Part shown: one piece after another, positions 39,794 through 49,189 of the stretch
Position numbering within the stretch: the stretch's first letter is position 1
How the letters are laid out: each line of letters starts with the position of its first letter
Program-made: the position numbers and the translations under genes
Notes under the pieces: model-generated
The model's database searches: none
Told to the model about the DNA's origin: nothing
The model's input: only the letters and a program-made list of their open reading frames with translations
Assembly (NCBI RefSeq): GCF_039839785.1
Contig: NZ_JBDOQT010000001.1
Location: forward strand, 558,001 to 622,000
Reading direction: 5' to 3'
DNA length: 64,000 nucleotides
DNA from: Pelagibius sp. CAU 1746
GTDB lineage: Bacteria; Pseudomonadota; Alphaproteobacteria; Kiloniellales; Kiloniellaceae

Positions 39794-39835
39794 CTCACCT
39801 CATGTGAAGGATATAGTTAGAACCGTAGGACTAAA

Positions 39836-39874
39836 GGCATACCGATGTATGCCAACACCTAGTTGATTCGTCAA
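39836..39874 (-). promoter_or_regulatory. 18-bp perfect dyad and promoter candidate upstream of the XRE gene
   Basis: GGCATACCGATGTATGCC (39836-39853) has 7-bp arms and a 4-bp centre. On the minus strand it overlaps the -10 position (39846-39851) of a candidate promoter whose -35 is TTGACG (39869-39874). It may be an autoregulatory operator. Read as RNA after lnt it is followed by TTTAGT, so a weak lnt terminator is the alternative. Confidence 0.45.
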
Positions 39875-39894
39875 GCCCTAGAGGTCCTAAGCTA

Positions 39895-41505
39895 TCAAAT
39901 AAAACGCCGCGCCACAAATATAACACACGTAATGAAAAGCAGTTCAATCAAATACAATAGGTTACTCGCATAAGAATAGATCGTGGGCTCTATAGCAGCT
40001 TCGGGTAGGCTAACATCCAAAATACCGCGATCATTGAGATTGATTCGATCGATAACTCGCCCGTAGGAATCGATTACCGCTGAAATTCCATTGTTTGCTG
40101 CGCGAACTACCGGGAGACCTTCTTCAACCGCCCGCAGACGGGCGGCGGCAAAATGTTGGTATGGGCCGGAGGAATCGCCGAACCAGGCGTCGTTGGTGAG
40201 ATTCAGCAGCCATCGCGGCCCCGGCGCCCCGGGCGCCTCCGGGCCCGGCTTCACCGCGCCGGGAAAGATGACCTCGTAGCAGATCAGCGGCGAGAAGGCC
40301 GGCAGGCCGGGCAGGGCGAGGGTTTGCGGGCCCGGGCCCGCGGTGAAATCGCGCGCGCCGGCGGTGAGCTTGGCGATCCCGAGCAGCGAGCGCAGCGGCG
40401 TGTATTCGCCGAAGGGCACCAGGTGCGCCTTGTCGTAGGTGGCGACGATCGCGCCCTGTCCGTCCAGGGCGTGCAGCGAATTCCAGATGTCGCCCTGAGG
40501 ATCCTCCGGCGCCACCCGCGGCGCCCCGGCGATGAGATAGCCGCCTGGCGGCACGATGCCGGCCAGCTCCTCGCGCAGGCGCGGCTCGGCGGCCAGCAGG
40601 TAGGGCACCGCCGTCTCGGGCCAGATGATCACCGTGCGGTCCTCGTAGCCGGGCGCCAGCGACAGCTCGGCCTGAAGGCGCAGATTGGCGGCCTTGCGGT
40701 CGGCGCGCCACTTCAGCGCCTGGGGGATGGCGGGTTGCACCAGGCGCAGGCGCACATCCTCCACGACGGCGCTGCCCGGCGCCGGCGCGGCGGCGAGCCG
40801 CCAGGCCCCGAATCCCCAGGACAGCGCCGGCAGCAGCACCAGCAGCGCCACCGCGGCGAGGCCGCGCGGCGAACGCCCCCGCGGGTCGGCCAGCAGCGCC
40901 GGCGCCGCCGCCGCGGCGACGGTGATCAGGCTCAGCAGCCAGACCCCGCCGTAAGCGGCGAGTTGCAACGGCGCCGCCGAAAAAGCCCAGACCGTGCCGA
41001 GCAGATTCCAGGGAAAGCCGGTGAGGATCCAGGCACGCAGGCCCTCGCCGACCAGCCAGGCGGCGGCGAAAGCCAGGACTAGGGCGACGCCGGAAAGCCG
41101 GAAGCGCTCCCGCGCCAGCCAGGCGCACCAGAAGCTGAGCGCGGGAAAGAGCGCCAGGCCGGCGGCGAGGCCGGCCACGGCGAAGGGCATGACCCAGCCG
41201 AAGCGATCGGCATCGACCAGAAAAGCGATCCCGACCCAGTAGAGTCCGGCAGCGAAATGCCCGGTACCGAAAGCCCAGCCGGTCAGCGCCGCCTGACGGC
41301 CGCCGGAGGCACCCTCCAGCATCCAGAAGACGGCGACGAAGGCCGGCAGCAGCAGGGGAAAGAGATAGAAGGGCGGCAGCGCCGCCGCCGCCAGGGCACC
41401 GCAGAGCGCCGCCGCGAGCAGACGGCGCCAGCCGGCGAGGCCGCCCAGGACGTACGCCATCCGCAGCGGCCGCGCCGCCGCGGCCGCCTTGTCCGCGGCG
41501 ATCAT
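39895..41505 (-). CDS. lnt: Apolipoprotein N-acyltransferase Lnt
   Basis: Lnt adds the third acyl chain to lipoproteins in the inner membrane. Several N-terminal membrane segments (LLAAALCGALAAAALPPFYLFPLLLPAFVAVFWML and on) precede a nitrilase-like periplasmic domain. The catalytic triad is visible: Glu in IIWPETAVPYL, Lys in YDKAHLVPFGEYTPLR, Cys in PLICYEVIFPG. A final membrane helix ends VIFVARRFI. The length is 536. The start overlaps the corC stop by 4 bp. The last ~75 codons are much more AT-rich than the rest of the gene. Confidence 0.95.
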   Translation of the reverse strand: MIAADKAAAAARPLRMAYVLGGLAGWRRLLAAALCGALAAAALPPFYLFPLLLPAFVAVFWMLEGASGGRQAALTGWAFGTGHFAAGLYWVGIAFLVDADRFGWVMPFAVAGLAAGLALFPALSFWCAWLARERFRLSGVALVLAFAAAWLVGEGLRAWILTGFPWNLLGTVWAFSAAPLQLAAYGGVWLLSLITVAAAAAPALLADPRGRSPRGLAAVALLVLLPALSWGFGAWRLAAAPAPGSAVVEDVRLRLVQPAIPQALKWRADRKAANLRLQAELSLAPGYEDRTVIIWPETAVPYLLAAEPRLREELAGIVPPGGYLIAGAPRVAPEDPQGDIWNSLHALDGQGAIVATYDKAHLVPFGEYTPLRSLLGIAKLTAGARDFTAGPGPQTLALPGLPAFSPLICYEVIFPGAVKPGPEAPGAPGPRWLLNLTNDAWFGDSSGPYQHFAAARLRAVEEGLPVVRAANNGISAVIDSYGRVIDRINLNDRGILDVSLPEAAIEPTIYSYASNLLYLIELLFITCVIFVARRFI

Positions 41506-42443
41506 CGGCTCTCGCCGCCGTCGTCGGCTGGGCGCGAGGCGACGTTGCGCAGGCGCAGGCGCTTGACCCGGCGCGGGTCGGCCTCCAGCACCTCGAAGGT
41601 GATGCCGCTGGGCGGGTGCTTCACCAGTTCGCCGCGGTCCGGCACGCGGCCGGCCAGGGAGAACAGGAGCCCGCCCAAGGTGTCGATGTCCTCGTCGTGC
41701 TCCTCTTCGGAGAGCACCGGGCCGACCTTGTCCTCGAACTCCTCGATGGTCGTGCGGGCGTCGGCGATGAGACTGCCGTCGGGCCGCTCGATCAGCTTCG
41801 GGCCGACGGCGACGTCGTGTTCGTCCTCGATTTCGCCGACGATCTCCTCGACCAGGTCCTCGATGGTGATGAGGCCGTCGATGCCGCCGAATTCATCGAC
41901 CACCAGCGCCATGTGGACACGCGACAGGCGCATCTCCAGCAGCAGATCGAGCACGCGCATGGAGGGCGCCACCACCAGTATGCGGCGCACCAGATCGACC
42001 AGATCGAAGGGCCGCGCGTCGGCGCCGTCCTTCATGTGGTGCAGCACGTCCTTGATATGGACGATGCCCACCACCTCGTCCAGGGTGTCGCGGTAGACCG
42101 GCAGGCGCGAGTGGCCGGCGCCGCTCATCAAGTCGATCAGTTCGTCGATCGGCGTGTCCAGGTCGACGGCGACGATGTCGGCGCGCGGCACCATGACGTC
42201 GTAGGCGGTGAGGTGGCGCAGGCGCAGGATGTTCGAGAGCATGACGCGCTCGTCGCTGGAGATCGGCTGGGCGTTCTCTTCTTCGCCCTCGACCTCCTTG
42301 ATCTCGTCGATGATCTCTTCCAGGGTCTCGCGCAGGTGCGCCTCGCCCTGGCGGCCTTTCAGGAAGTTGCGGAAGCGCTGCCACAGCCCCGGCCCGGCAT
42401 GGCCGTTGCCGCGTCCGACGCGGCTGCTGGAGGAATCAGCCAT
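41502..42443 (-). CDS. corC: CBS-domain protein of the CorC/HlyC family
   Basis: A 313-residue cytoplasmic protein with two CBS domains ([52 protein letters not shown] and [49 protein letters not shown]) and a C-terminal CorC_HlyC domain ([20 protein letters not shown] ... [24 protein letters not shown]). Members link to Mg/Co efflux and membrane function. The start [12 protein letters not shown] at 42443 overlaps the ybeY end by 8 bp; lnt follows with a 4-bp overlap, as in ybeY-corC-lnt of many proteobacteria. Confidence 0.92.
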   Translation of the reverse strand: MADSSSSRVGRGNGHAGPGLWQRFRNFLKGRQGEAHLRETLEEIIDEIKEVEGEEENAQPISSDERVMLSNILRLRHLTAYDVMVPRADIVAVDLDTPIDELIDLMSGAGHSRLPVYRDTLDEVVGIVHIKDVLHHMKDGADARPFDLVDLVRRILVVAPSMRVLDLLLEMRLSRVHMALVVDEFGGIDGLITIEDLVEEIVGEIEDEHDVAVGPKLIERPDGSLIADARTTIEEFEDKVGPVLSEEEHDEDIDTLGGLLFSLAGRVPDRGELVKHPPSGITFEVLEADPRRVKRLRLRNVASRPADDGGESR

Positions 42444-42999
42444 GACTTGCCTCCGGCGCGGCTTGCCCGGCCGTTTGGGGGGCGTAGGGATCGGCGATGT
42501 CCAGCGCGCCGAGGATCTCCCTTTCCAGGGCTTCCATCGCCTCCGCCTCCGCCGCGGTTTCGTGGTCGTGACCCAGCAGGTGCAGCAGGCCGTGGACCAG
42601 CAGGTGGGTGACATGGTCGGCCGGGCTCTTGCCCTGTTCGGCCGCCTCGCCCAGCACCGTTTCCCGCGCCAGGACGACGTCGCCCAGCAGCCGCGGCGGG
42701 CCGTCGGTCCCGGCCGCGCGCGCAGCGGGCGCCTCGTCCATATTGGGAAAGGACAGAACGTTGGTCGGGCGATCCTTGCCGCGCCAGTCGCGGTTCAGGA
42801 TCCGCTGCGCGGCGTCGTCGGCAAAGACCGTGGAGATTTCCAGCGGACCGGCCTCCAGCAATGCGGGGGCCGCGCGTTTCAGGGCCGTGCGCACCGCCGT
42901 CCTTGCCCGCAACTCCAGGTCGCCGACGGCATCCAACCAGGCCGGGTCGGTGACCGACACGGCGATTTCCAAGCTACTACTTCCAGGGTCGTCGCTCAT
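42436..42999 (-). CDS. ybeY: Endoribonuclease/rRNA maturation factor YbeY
   Basis: A zinc-dependent RNase needed for 16S 3' end maturation and ribosome quality control. The metal site [15 protein letters not shown] is intact (H-x3-H-x5-H), and RPTNVLSFP and [11 protein letters not shown] are family motifs. The start [14 protein letters not shown] at 42999 is preferred over an upstream in-frame start at 43053. The length is 187. It lies 59 bp after phoH. Confidence 0.95.
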   Translation of the reverse strand: MSDDPGSSSLEIAVSVTDPAWLDAVGDLELRARTAVRTALKRAAPALLEAGPLEISTVFADDAAQRILNRDWRGKDRPTNVLSFPNMDEAPAARAAGTDGPPRLLGDVVLARETVLGEAAEQGKSPADHVTHLLVHGLLHLLGHDHETAAEAEAMEALEREILGALDIADPYAPQTAGQAAPEASHG

Positions 43000-43058
43000 G
43001 GTTCCGCGGAGCGCGGGACTGCCGGGGCGCCGCCTGCGGAAGGCGCCGCCCAAACGGA

Positions 43059-44105
43059 CTATTTGTCCCCGCCGAAGAGGTCTCCTTCTCCAGTCTTGCC
43101 AGCATCATGGGCAGCATAGGCGCGCACGATCCGAGTCACCAGGGAATGTCGCACCACGTCGGCCGCCGTGAACTGCACGAAGGCCACGCCGTCCATATTG
43201 GCCAGGATGTCGGCCGCCTCGCGCAACCCCGAAGGGGCGCCGCGCGGCAGGTCGATCTGCGACAGATCGCCGGTCACCACCATGCGGCTGTTCTCGCCCA
43301 GGCGGGTCAGCGCCATCTTCATCTGCACCGGCGTGGTGTTCTGCGCCTCGTCGAGGATGATGAAGGCGTTGGACAGGGTGCGCCCACGCATGAAGGCGAG
43401 GGGCGCCACCTCGATCTCGCCGTTGGCGATGCGGCTGGCGACCTGATTGGCCGGCAGCATGTCGTAGAGCGCGTCGTAGAGCGGGCGCAGGTAGGGGTCG
43501 ACCTTTTCGTGCAGGTCGCCGGGCAGGAAGCCCAGGCGCTCGCCCGCCTCCACCGCCGGGCGCGAGAGGATGATGCGCTCCACCGCGCCCTCGATCAGCA
43601 TGGAAACGGCCATGGCCGCGGCCAGGTAGGTCTTGCCGGTGCCCGCCGGGCCGATGCCGAAGACCAGCTCGTGGCTGCGCAGCGCCTGAATGTAGGACTT
43701 CTGCCCCGGCGAGCGCGGCGTCAGGCGGCGCTTTCGGGTGCTGATCGCCAGGTCGTCGGCATGGATGGCGCGCACCGCCTCGTGGCCGCTCTCCTCAGCC
43801 GGCGCCTGGGTGGCCATGCGGACCACCGCGTCGACCTCGCCGTCGCCGACGTCGAGCCCCTTCTTCAGGCGCTGGTAGAGCGCCGTCAGGGCCGCGTTCG
43901 CCACCTCGACGGACTCCGCGGGGCCGGAAATGGCCAGGCGGTTGCCGCGCGAGGCCAGGCTGACGCCGAGCTGCTGTTCGATGCGCAGCAGGTTCTGGTC
44001 GTGCTCGCCGTAGAGCAGCGGCAACAGAGAGTTGTCGTCGAACTGGATGTAGGTCGCTTCGCCGGCCTGGCCTGACGTGACGCCGGGGAGACTGTCCGAG
44101 CTCAA
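43059..44105 (-). CDS. phoH: PhoH-like ATPase
   Basis: A P-loop ATPase/helicase-like protein found next to ybeY. Walker A is [18 protein letters not shown], Walker B is [13 protein letters not shown], and [12 protein letters not shown] follows. An N-terminal KH-like part ([28 protein letters not shown]) is present. No ATG begins the family sequence: the best start is TTG at 44105 ([12 protein letters not shown]), overlapping the miaB stop as TTGA. That gives 348 residues, the expected length. The frame is open to 44903, but that region is miaB read in another frame. Confidence 0.92.
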   Translation of the reverse strand: MSSDSLPGVTSGQAGEATYIQFDDNSLLPLLYGEHDQNLLRIEQQLGVSLASRGNRLAISGPAESVEVANAALTALYQRLKKGLDVGDGEVDAVVRMATQAPAEESGHEAVRAIHADDLAISTRKRRLTPRSPGQKSYIQALRSHELVFGIGPAGTGKTYLAAAMAVSMLIEGAVERIILSRPAVEAGERLGFLPGDLHEKVDPYLRPLYDALYDMLPANQVASRIANGEIEVAPLAFMRGRTLSNAFIILDEAQNTTPVQMKMALTRLGENSRMVVTGDLSQIDLPRGAPSGLREAADILANMDGVAFVQFTAADVVRHSLVTRIVRAYAAHDAGKTGEGDLFGGDK

Positions 44106-45604
44106 GCTGTGATCCTTGCCGTGGAGGCCGTGGGAGCCATGGGCGATTTGGGGCCCGGGGAAAGCGGAGAGGCCGCCGCCTCGTCGACGCCCCCCGCGCC
44201 GCCGACCCCCGCGCCGACGATCGGCCGGCCGGTCAGACTGTTGGTGTGGGCGGCGTCGATACGTACGGGCATCACGGTCCCGGTGAGGCGCCGCAGCGCC
44301 ACCTCCGGCACCGCGACGTGCACCGCCTGCATGTAGGGGCTGCGCCCGACCAGTTGGCCCGGCTTGCGGCCGGGGCGCTCCAGCAGCACCGGCAGGTCGC
44401 GCCCCACGCAGGTGGAATTGAAGGCCAGGGCCTGTTCGCCCAGCAATTGCTGCAGCCCGGCCAGACGCTCGGCCTTGACCGCTTCGGAAAGCTGGGCCTC
44501 CTCCACGGAGGCAGGGGTGCCGGGGCGCGGGCTGTACTTGAAGGAATAGGCCTGGGCGTAGCCGACCTCGTTCACCAGTTTCAGGGTGGCTGCGAAGTCT
44601 GCCTCGCTCTCGCCGGGGAAGCCGACGATGAAGTCGGAGGACAATGCCAGGTCCGGCCGCGCCTTGCGCAGCCGCTCGACGATCTTCAGATAGTCCGCCG
44701 CGCTGTGGCGCCGGTTCATGGCCGCCAGAATGCGGTCGGAGCCCGACTGCACCGGCAGGTGCAGATAGGGCATCAGCTTCTCCACCTCGCCGTGGGCGGC
44801 GATCAGTTCGTCGTCCATGTCGAGGGGGTGTGAGGTGGTGTAGCGCAGGCGCGTCAGGCCGTCGATCTCCGCCAGGGCACGGATCAGCCGGCCCAGCGAC
44901 CAAGTGCGGCCGTCCCCTGAAGCCCCTGGTGCTTCGCCGTGGTAGGCGTTGACGTTCTGGCCCAGCAGGGTGATTTCCTGCACCCCCGCCGCCGCCAGGC
45001 GGCGCGCCTCATCAAGCACCGCCGCGGCCGGGCGCGAATATTCGGCGCCGCGGGTGTAGGGCACGACGCAGAAGCTGCAGAACTTGTCGCAGCCTTCCTG
45101 CACCGAAACGAAGGCCGCCGCCCCCTGGGGAACGGTTTCTTCGGGCAGATGGTCGAACTTGGATTCCTCGGGGAAGTCGATGTCCAGCACCCCGCGCCCG
45201 CGCCCCTCGTGCTTGGCGCCGGCCCGCGCGGTCTTGGCCACCAGCTCCGGCAGGCGGTGATAGGTCTGCGGCCCGAAGACCAGGTCGACCTGCGGGGCGC
45301 GGCGCAGGATCTCCTCACCCTCCGCCTGGGCGACGCAGCCGGCCACGGCCAGCAGCATCTCGCCGCCGGCCTCCGCGCGCTCCTGCTTGAAGACGCGCAG
45401 GCGGCCGAGCTCGGAAAAGACCTTCTCCGCCGCCTTCTCGCGGATATGGCAGGTATTGAGGATCACCATGTCGGCGCCGCGCGGGCTGTCCACCGCCTCA
45501 TAGCCGAGCGGCGCCAGCACGTCGGCCATGCGCGTCGAATCATAGACGTTCATCTGACAGCCGTAGGTCTTTATGAACAGCCGCTTCTTCGCCTTGCCGT
45601 CCAT
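44102..45604 (-). CDS. miaB: tRNA-2-methylthio-N6-dimethylallyladenosine synthase MiaB
   Basis: A radical-SAM methylthiotransferase acting at A37 of tRNAs. The N-terminal UPF0004 domain has [24 protein letters not shown] and VAGCVAQ, supplying the auxiliary cluster cysteines. The radical-SAM motif is [17 protein letters not shown], and a C-terminal TRAM domain ([31 protein letters not shown]) follows. I start at [10 protein letters not shown] (45604), matching the family and preceded by GGAG; in-frame ATGs at 45649 and 45670 are possible. The C terminus has an extra 35-residue Gly/Pro/Ser tail. Confidence 0.94.
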   Translation of the reverse strand: MDGKAKKRLFIKTYGCQMNVYDSTRMADVLAPLGYEAVDSPRGADMVILNTCHIREKAAEKVFSELGRLRVFKQERAEAGGEMLLAVAGCVAQAEGEEILRRAPQVDLVFGPQTYHRLPELVAKTARAGAKHEGRGRGVLDIDFPEESKFDHLPEETVPQGAAAFVSVQEGCDKFCSFCVVPYTRGAEYSRPAAAVLDEARRLAAAGVQEITLLGQNVNAYHGEAPGASGDGRTWSLGRLIRALAEIDGLTRLRYTTSHPLDMDDELIAAHGEVEKLMPYLHLPVQSGSDRILAAMNRRHSAADYLKIVERLRKARPDLALSSDFIVGFPGESEADFAATLKLVNEVGYAQAYSFKYSPRPGTPASVEEAQLSEAVKAERLAGLQQLLGEQALAFNSTCVGRDLPVLLERPGRKPGQLVGRSPYMQAVHVAVPEVALRRLTGTVMPVRIDAAHTNSLTGRPIVGAGVGGAGGVDEAAASPLSPGPKSPMAPTASTARITA

Positions 45605-45674
45605 CCGCTCCGTCACCTTTGCGCCTTCCCGTTCCCTTGCCATCGGCATTCCAACTTTCAACCGCTCCACCCCG

Positions 45675-46523
45675 TCACGCCGCCGTCACGGCGCCCTGCC
45701 CGGACCCGCCGGGGGCGGGCAGCGCGGGCTGGCGCTGCCCGGCGAGGGCCGCCGCCACGCCGCGCGCCACCACTCCATAACAATGATCGCTCAGGGCCTT
45801 GCGCGATCCGAACTGATCGATCGTCACCGGCTCGTGGAACTCCACCACCACCGTCACCCGGCCCAGGCTGATGGCGTGCCAGAGGTGGTTGCCCAGTTCC
45901 ATATCGCCGTACCAGGCGAAAAACGGCCTTAGATAGCGGCCCAGGGGCAGTCCGTCGAGTCTTGTGTAGCTGACCGACACCGGCTGCACGGTCAGGGCCT
46001 GGCCGTGCGGCCGGCGCTCCGCGACCGAGAACAGCGCGCTCTTGAAGGCCAGGATCCCGTTGCCGTCGCCCGAGGTGCCCTCGGGAAAGAGGATCAGGTC
46101 GTCGCCCGCGTCCAGCCGGCGGGCCATCTCGTCGCGGTGCTCGGCGGCGCGCTGTACCCGGCGCTCCACGAAAACCGTCTCCTGCAGCTTTGCCAGCCAG
46201 GAGAAGAACGGCCAGGTCGCGACCTCGGCCTTGGCCACGAAGGAAGCCCTGAGCAGCGCCCCCAGAACCTCGATGTCCAGATAGGACACGTGGTTGGCGA
46301 CATAGAGCGTCGGGTGCCGGCGCGCCCGGCGGCCATGGCATTCGATCCGGATGCCGAGGATCCGGCAGGTCTGCCTGTGGTACCACTGCGGCAACCGCTT
46401 GCGCAGCGGCCAGGCCAGAGCCACGGCGAGCGACTGGACCGGCATCAAGGCAAGGGTGAGGCCGGCGTAGGCCAGCAGGCGGACAAGGGCGGTGGTCGGC
46501 GAGCCGATGCTGGGTGCCGTCAT
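45675..46523 (-). CDS. olsA: Lysophospholipid acyltransferase, probable OlsA (ornithine lipid synthesis)
   Basis: A membrane-associated PlsC-fold acyltransferase of 282 residues. The HX4D catalytic motif is in [15 protein letters not shown], and the substrate motif [10 protein letters not shown] follows. An N-terminal hydrophobic helix ([25 protein letters not shown]) anchors it. Its start overlaps the olsB stop by 4 bp, so it is tightly coupled to an OlsB-like N-acyltransferase; together they convert ornithine to ornithine lipid. The assignment to OlsA instead of a general PlsC rests on this pairing. Confidence 0.8.
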   Translation of the reverse strand: MTAPSIGSPTTALVRLLAYAGLTLALMPVQSLAVALAWPLRKRLPQWYHRQTCRILGIRIECHGRRARRHPTLYVANHVSYLDIEVLGALLRASFVAKAEVATWPFFSWLAKLQETVFVERRVQRAAEHRDEMARRLDAGDDLILFPEGTSGDGNGILAFKSALFSVAERRPHGQALTVQPVSVSYTRLDGLPLGRYLRPFFAWYGDMELGNHLWHAISLGRVTVVVEFHEPVTIDQFGSRKALSDHCYGVVARGVAAALAGQRQPALPAPGGSGQGAVTAA

Positions 46524-47371
46524 GCCCCTCCACCAGATGCTTTGCCGTCGCCGTCCGCGCCACCGGCCTGGTCGTCGCGCGTGTAGTGGCGACGGTATTT
46601 CTCGGTCACCAGATCGGTCTTCACCACGATGCAGACGTCGGTGGTGCCGAATTCCCAGTCGACCACGGCGCCGTCGCCGACGAAGCCGCCGAGGCGCAGG
46701 TAGCCCTTGATCAGCGGCGGCAGCGCCTGGCGCGCCCGGACGATATCGACTTGTTCGGGCGGCAGCAGGTCCATGGCGACATAGCGATCGGCCACCGCGC
46801 GGGCGCGCAGCGCCGGCGGGGCCAGGTGGTGATGGTGGAGATAGGCCAGCGGCATGCGCAGCTCCTGCGGGTCGGTCCCCGGCAGGCTGGCGCAGCCGAA
46901 CATGATGGAAATGTCGTAGTAGAAGACGTATTCGGCGATGCCGCGCCACAGCAACTGCATGGTGGCGCCGCTGCGGAAGGTCGGGTCGACGCAGGACCGT
47001 CCCAGTTCCAGGATCTCGCCCGGATAGGCCGTCAGGTTGTCGATCTCGTATTCGTCGCTGGAATAGAACTGGCCGCGCCTGGCCGCGCCCTCGCGCCGCA
47101 TCACGCGGTAGGTCCCGACCACCGCGCCGGGGCCGCTGCCGCGGTCTTCGTCGAAGACCAGCAGGTGATCGCAGTAGTCATCGAAGGAATCGAAATCCCG
47201 CCGCGCCGCCGCCATCTCCGGCGTCGGCTTGGCGGCCATGCTTTCGTAGAACACACGATAGCGCAGGGCCTGGGCGGCGCGGATCTCGGCCGCGTCCTCG
47301 GCCAGGCGGATACGCAGGTTGCCGACGGCGACGTCGACGGGGCGGTCCGATTTCGCTTCCGCGAGACTCAT
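46520..47371 (-). CDS. olsB: L-ornithine N-alpha-acyltransferase (OlsB-like)
   Basis: A GNAT-fold acyltransferase that moves a 3-hydroxyacyl group from ACP to ornithine. The family segments are IRAAQALRYRVFYE near residue 40, DYCDHLLVFDE, VVGTYRVMRREGA, GEILELGRSCVDPTFRSGATMQLLWRGIAEYVFYYDISIMFGCASLPGTDP, and LPPLIKGYLRLGGFVGDGAVVDWEFGTTDVCIVVKTD. The start MSLAEAKSD at 47371 is chosen over one at 47401. The length is 283. It lies 71 bp after fur and overlaps olsA. Confidence 0.85.
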   Translation of the reverse strand: MSLAEAKSDRPVDVAVGNLRIRLAEDAAEIRAAQALRYRVFYESMAAKPTPEMAAARRDFDSFDDYCDHLLVFDEDRGSGPGAVVGTYRVMRREGAARRGQFYSSDEYEIDNLTAYPGEILELGRSCVDPTFRSGATMQLLWRGIAEYVFYYDISIMFGCASLPGTDPQELRMPLAYLHHHHLAPPALRARAVADRYVAMDLLPPEQVDIVRARQALPPLIKGYLRLGGFVGDGAVVDWEFGTTDVCIVVKTDLVTEKYRRHYTRDDQAGGADGDGKASGGGA

Positions 47372-47442
47372 ATTGCTCCCTTCCCGAAGTCCCGGCCTCA
47401 AGGCGCCGGATGCCGCCCCTTCACGGGGTGACGCTGGGGACC

Positions 47443-47886
47443 TCAGGCGTTGTTGCCGGCTTTACCGTCTTCGTCGCGCTTGTCGATCCGCACGCCGTAA
47501 AGTTCCAGGCGGTGATCGACCAAGCGGTAGCCCAGCGCCTTGGCCACCTCGGCCTGGAGGCGCTCGATCTCCTCGTTGGAGAACTCCACGACTTCACCGG
47601 TCTTCACGTCGATCAGGTGGTCGTGATGCTCTTCGGGGCGCTCCTCGTAGCGGGCTCGGCCATCGCCGAAGTCGTGCCGCTCCAGGATGCTGGCCTCCTC
47701 GAAGAGCTTGACCGTGCGATAGACCGTGGCGATGGAGATGCGCGGATCGCGCTCGATGGCGCGCTGATAGACGAGTTCCACATCGGGATGGTCCGTCGAC
47801 TCCGACAGCACGCGCGCGATGACGCGGCGCTGCTCGGTCATCTTCAGACCCTTTTCGACGCACAGCTTTTCCAGGCGATCGCCCAT
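47443..47886 (-). CDS. fur: Ferric/manganese uptake regulator (Fur/Mur)
   Basis: A Fur-family metalloregulator of 147 residues. The DNA-binding helix is RISIATVYRTVKLFEEASILERHDF, and the metal site HHDHLIDVKTGEVVEFSNEEIE is intact. It lacks the C-terminal CxxC of enteric Fur, as is normal in alphaproteobacteria, where this protein often responds to Mn (Mur). The ATG at 47886 is preferred; a TTG at 47898 is in frame. It lies between mucR and olsB. The window also has irr, so iron control is shared between two paralogues. Confidence 0.9.
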   Translation of the reverse strand: MGDRLEKLCVEKGLKMTEQRRVIARVLSESTDHPDVELVYQRAIERDPRISIATVYRTVKLFEEASILERHDFGDGRARYEERPEEHHDHLIDVKTGEVVEFSNEEIERLQAEVAKALGYRLVDHRLELYGVRIDKRDEDGKAGNNA

Positions 47887-47975
47887 AACCGAAACCAAGC
47901 CCTGTCATACCCTATCTAAGCGTCCTGACGGCCCGCCGCGCGGGGCGCGTCGGACCGAAACCCGGATTATAACGG

Positions 47976-48010
47976 AAAAAGCGCCGCCCGCCTAATGGCG
48001 GAGGCGCCGT
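47976..48010 (-). terminator. Intrinsic terminator of mucR
   Basis: On the minus strand a GC stem (GCGCC-TCCGCC with GGCGGG-CGGCGC, one bulge, ATTA loop) is followed by TTTTT. It lies about 40 nt after the mucR stop. Confidence 0.8.
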
Positions 48011-48047
48011 TCTCCGTCGCCGCCCCACTGCCGGGGGGCGCTATCGT

Positions 48048-48461
48048 TCATCCCTTGCGGCGCGCGCGCGTCCCCAGGCCGATCTGCTTGGCCAGCTTGC
48101 TGCGCTGCTTGGCATAGTTCGGCGCCACCATGGGATAGTCGGCCGGCAGCCCCCAACGCTCCCGATAGTCTTCCGGCGACATATCGTAAGCGGTCTTGAG
48201 GTGCCGCTTCAGCATCTTAAGCTTCTTACCGTCTTCCAGGCAGACGATGTATTCCGGGGTGACCGATTTCTTGATCGGCACCGCCGGGGAAGGACGCTCG
48301 GGCTCCCGCTCCCGCGTCGTCCCGACATTGGAAAGCGTTTCGTAAACGTCGCGTATAATCATCGGCAGGTCCGCGACCGCGACAGAATTATTGGAAACAT
48401 GTGCTGCGACGATGTTTGTCGTCAAAGAAAGCAATTCGCTTTGCTTCGCTTGATCGGACAT
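48048..48461 (-). CDS. mucR: MucR/Ros-family regulator with degenerate zinc finger
   Basis: A 137-residue MucR-type global regulator, which binds AT-rich DNA and silences genes for surface and virulence traits. The start MSDQAKQSELLSLTTNIVAAHVSNN is typical. The Ros/MucR finger reads CLEDGKKLKMLKRHLKTAYD: Cys1 and His14 remain, position 4 is Asp, and the distal His pair is Ala-Tyr. A zinc site is therefore unlikely or strongly altered. DYPMVAPNYAKQRSKLAKQIGLG closes the protein. It has its own terminator and an AT-rich upstream region. Confidence 0.9.
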   Translation of the reverse strand: MSDQAKQSELLSLTTNIVAAHVSNNSVAVADLPMIIRDVYETLSNVGTTREREPERPSPAVPIKKSVTPEYIVCLEDGKKLKMLKRHLKTAYDMSPEDYRERWGLPADYPMVAPNYAKQRSKLAKQIGLGTRARRKG

Positions 48462-48667
48462 TGACCTATTCAACTCCTCGAAATCCCTGTGGCTTATATA
48501 AAAACTCCACAAGCAAGAATCAACATTATTGAACAGAAAAAACAATAGTCAGAAACAGCAAAAATGCCTTTTAGTACTGTAATCGGCCTAATTTCACTCG
48601 CCTTCATTTAGTTAGAAATGCTTCGCAAAAACTCCCGCGCATTACCAAAACCGCCGCGCCGGGCCGC
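48462..48667. promoter_or_regulatory. AT-rich mucR upstream region
   Basis: This 206-bp stretch is one of the most AT-rich in the window, with many A and T tracts (ATATAAAAA, AACATTATTG, AAAAAACAATAG). MucR proteins autoregulate by binding such DNA, so it is the likely mucR control region. It also spans the end of the rimI unit. No gene is seen. Confidence 0.5.
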
Positions 48668-49189
48668 TCAGCGGGCGCTGGGAGGATTTTCCGGGCCCTC
48701 CAGATCGCGCGCGAGGACCACGGCATCCAGGCTCCCGTCGCCGGCCAATCGGTAATAATTCCTACGCCGGCCGGCCTCAGCGAAGCCGGCGGCGCGGTAG
48801 AGCGCCTGGGCCACGGCGTTGCTCTCCGCCACCTCCAGGGTCATCCGCCCGGCCCCGCGGCGCGCCGACTCCGCCAGGGCGGCCTGCAGCAGGCGGCCGC
48901 CCAGCCCGCTCCGGCGGCGCTCCGGCAGCACCCCCAGGGTCAGAAGCTCGGCGTCGTGGAAGAGCACCTGGGCCAGCAGGAAACCCGCCGGTTCCCTGCC
49001 CTCCGGGCCCTCCGTCGTCGCCAGCAGGCAGAACGCGCCCGGCAGGGCCATGACCTCGGCCAGGGAGCGCGCGCTCCACGGCGTCCCCGCGAAGGCCCCG
49101 CCCGCCGCGGGATCGAAGCAGCGGCGGTACAACTCGGCCAGCAACGCCACATCGCAGGGACCGGCCGGCCGGATCGTGGCGGCCGTCAC
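48668..49189 (-). CDS. rimI: Ribosomal-protein-alanine N-acetyltransferase RimI-like (GNAT)
   Basis: A 173-residue GNAT acetyltransferase. The acetyl-CoA site is LGVLPERRRSGLGGRLLQAALAESARRGAGRMTLEVAESNAVAQALYRAAGFAEAGRRRNYY, close to RimI. The start is GTG at 49189 (VTAATIRPAGPC), overlapping the tsaB stop as GTGA, which makes translation coupled. In many bacteria tsaB-rimI is a conserved pair. Whether the substrate is S18 cannot be told from sequence. Confidence 0.88.
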   Translation of the reverse strand: MTAATIRPAGPCDVALLAELYRRCFDPAAGGAFAGTPWSARSLAEVMALPGAFCLLATTEGPEGREPAGFLLAQVLFHDAELLTLGVLPERRRSGLGGRLLQAALAESARRGAGRMTLEVAESNAVAQALYRAAGFAEAGRRRNYYRLAGDGSLDAVVLARDLEGPENPPSAR

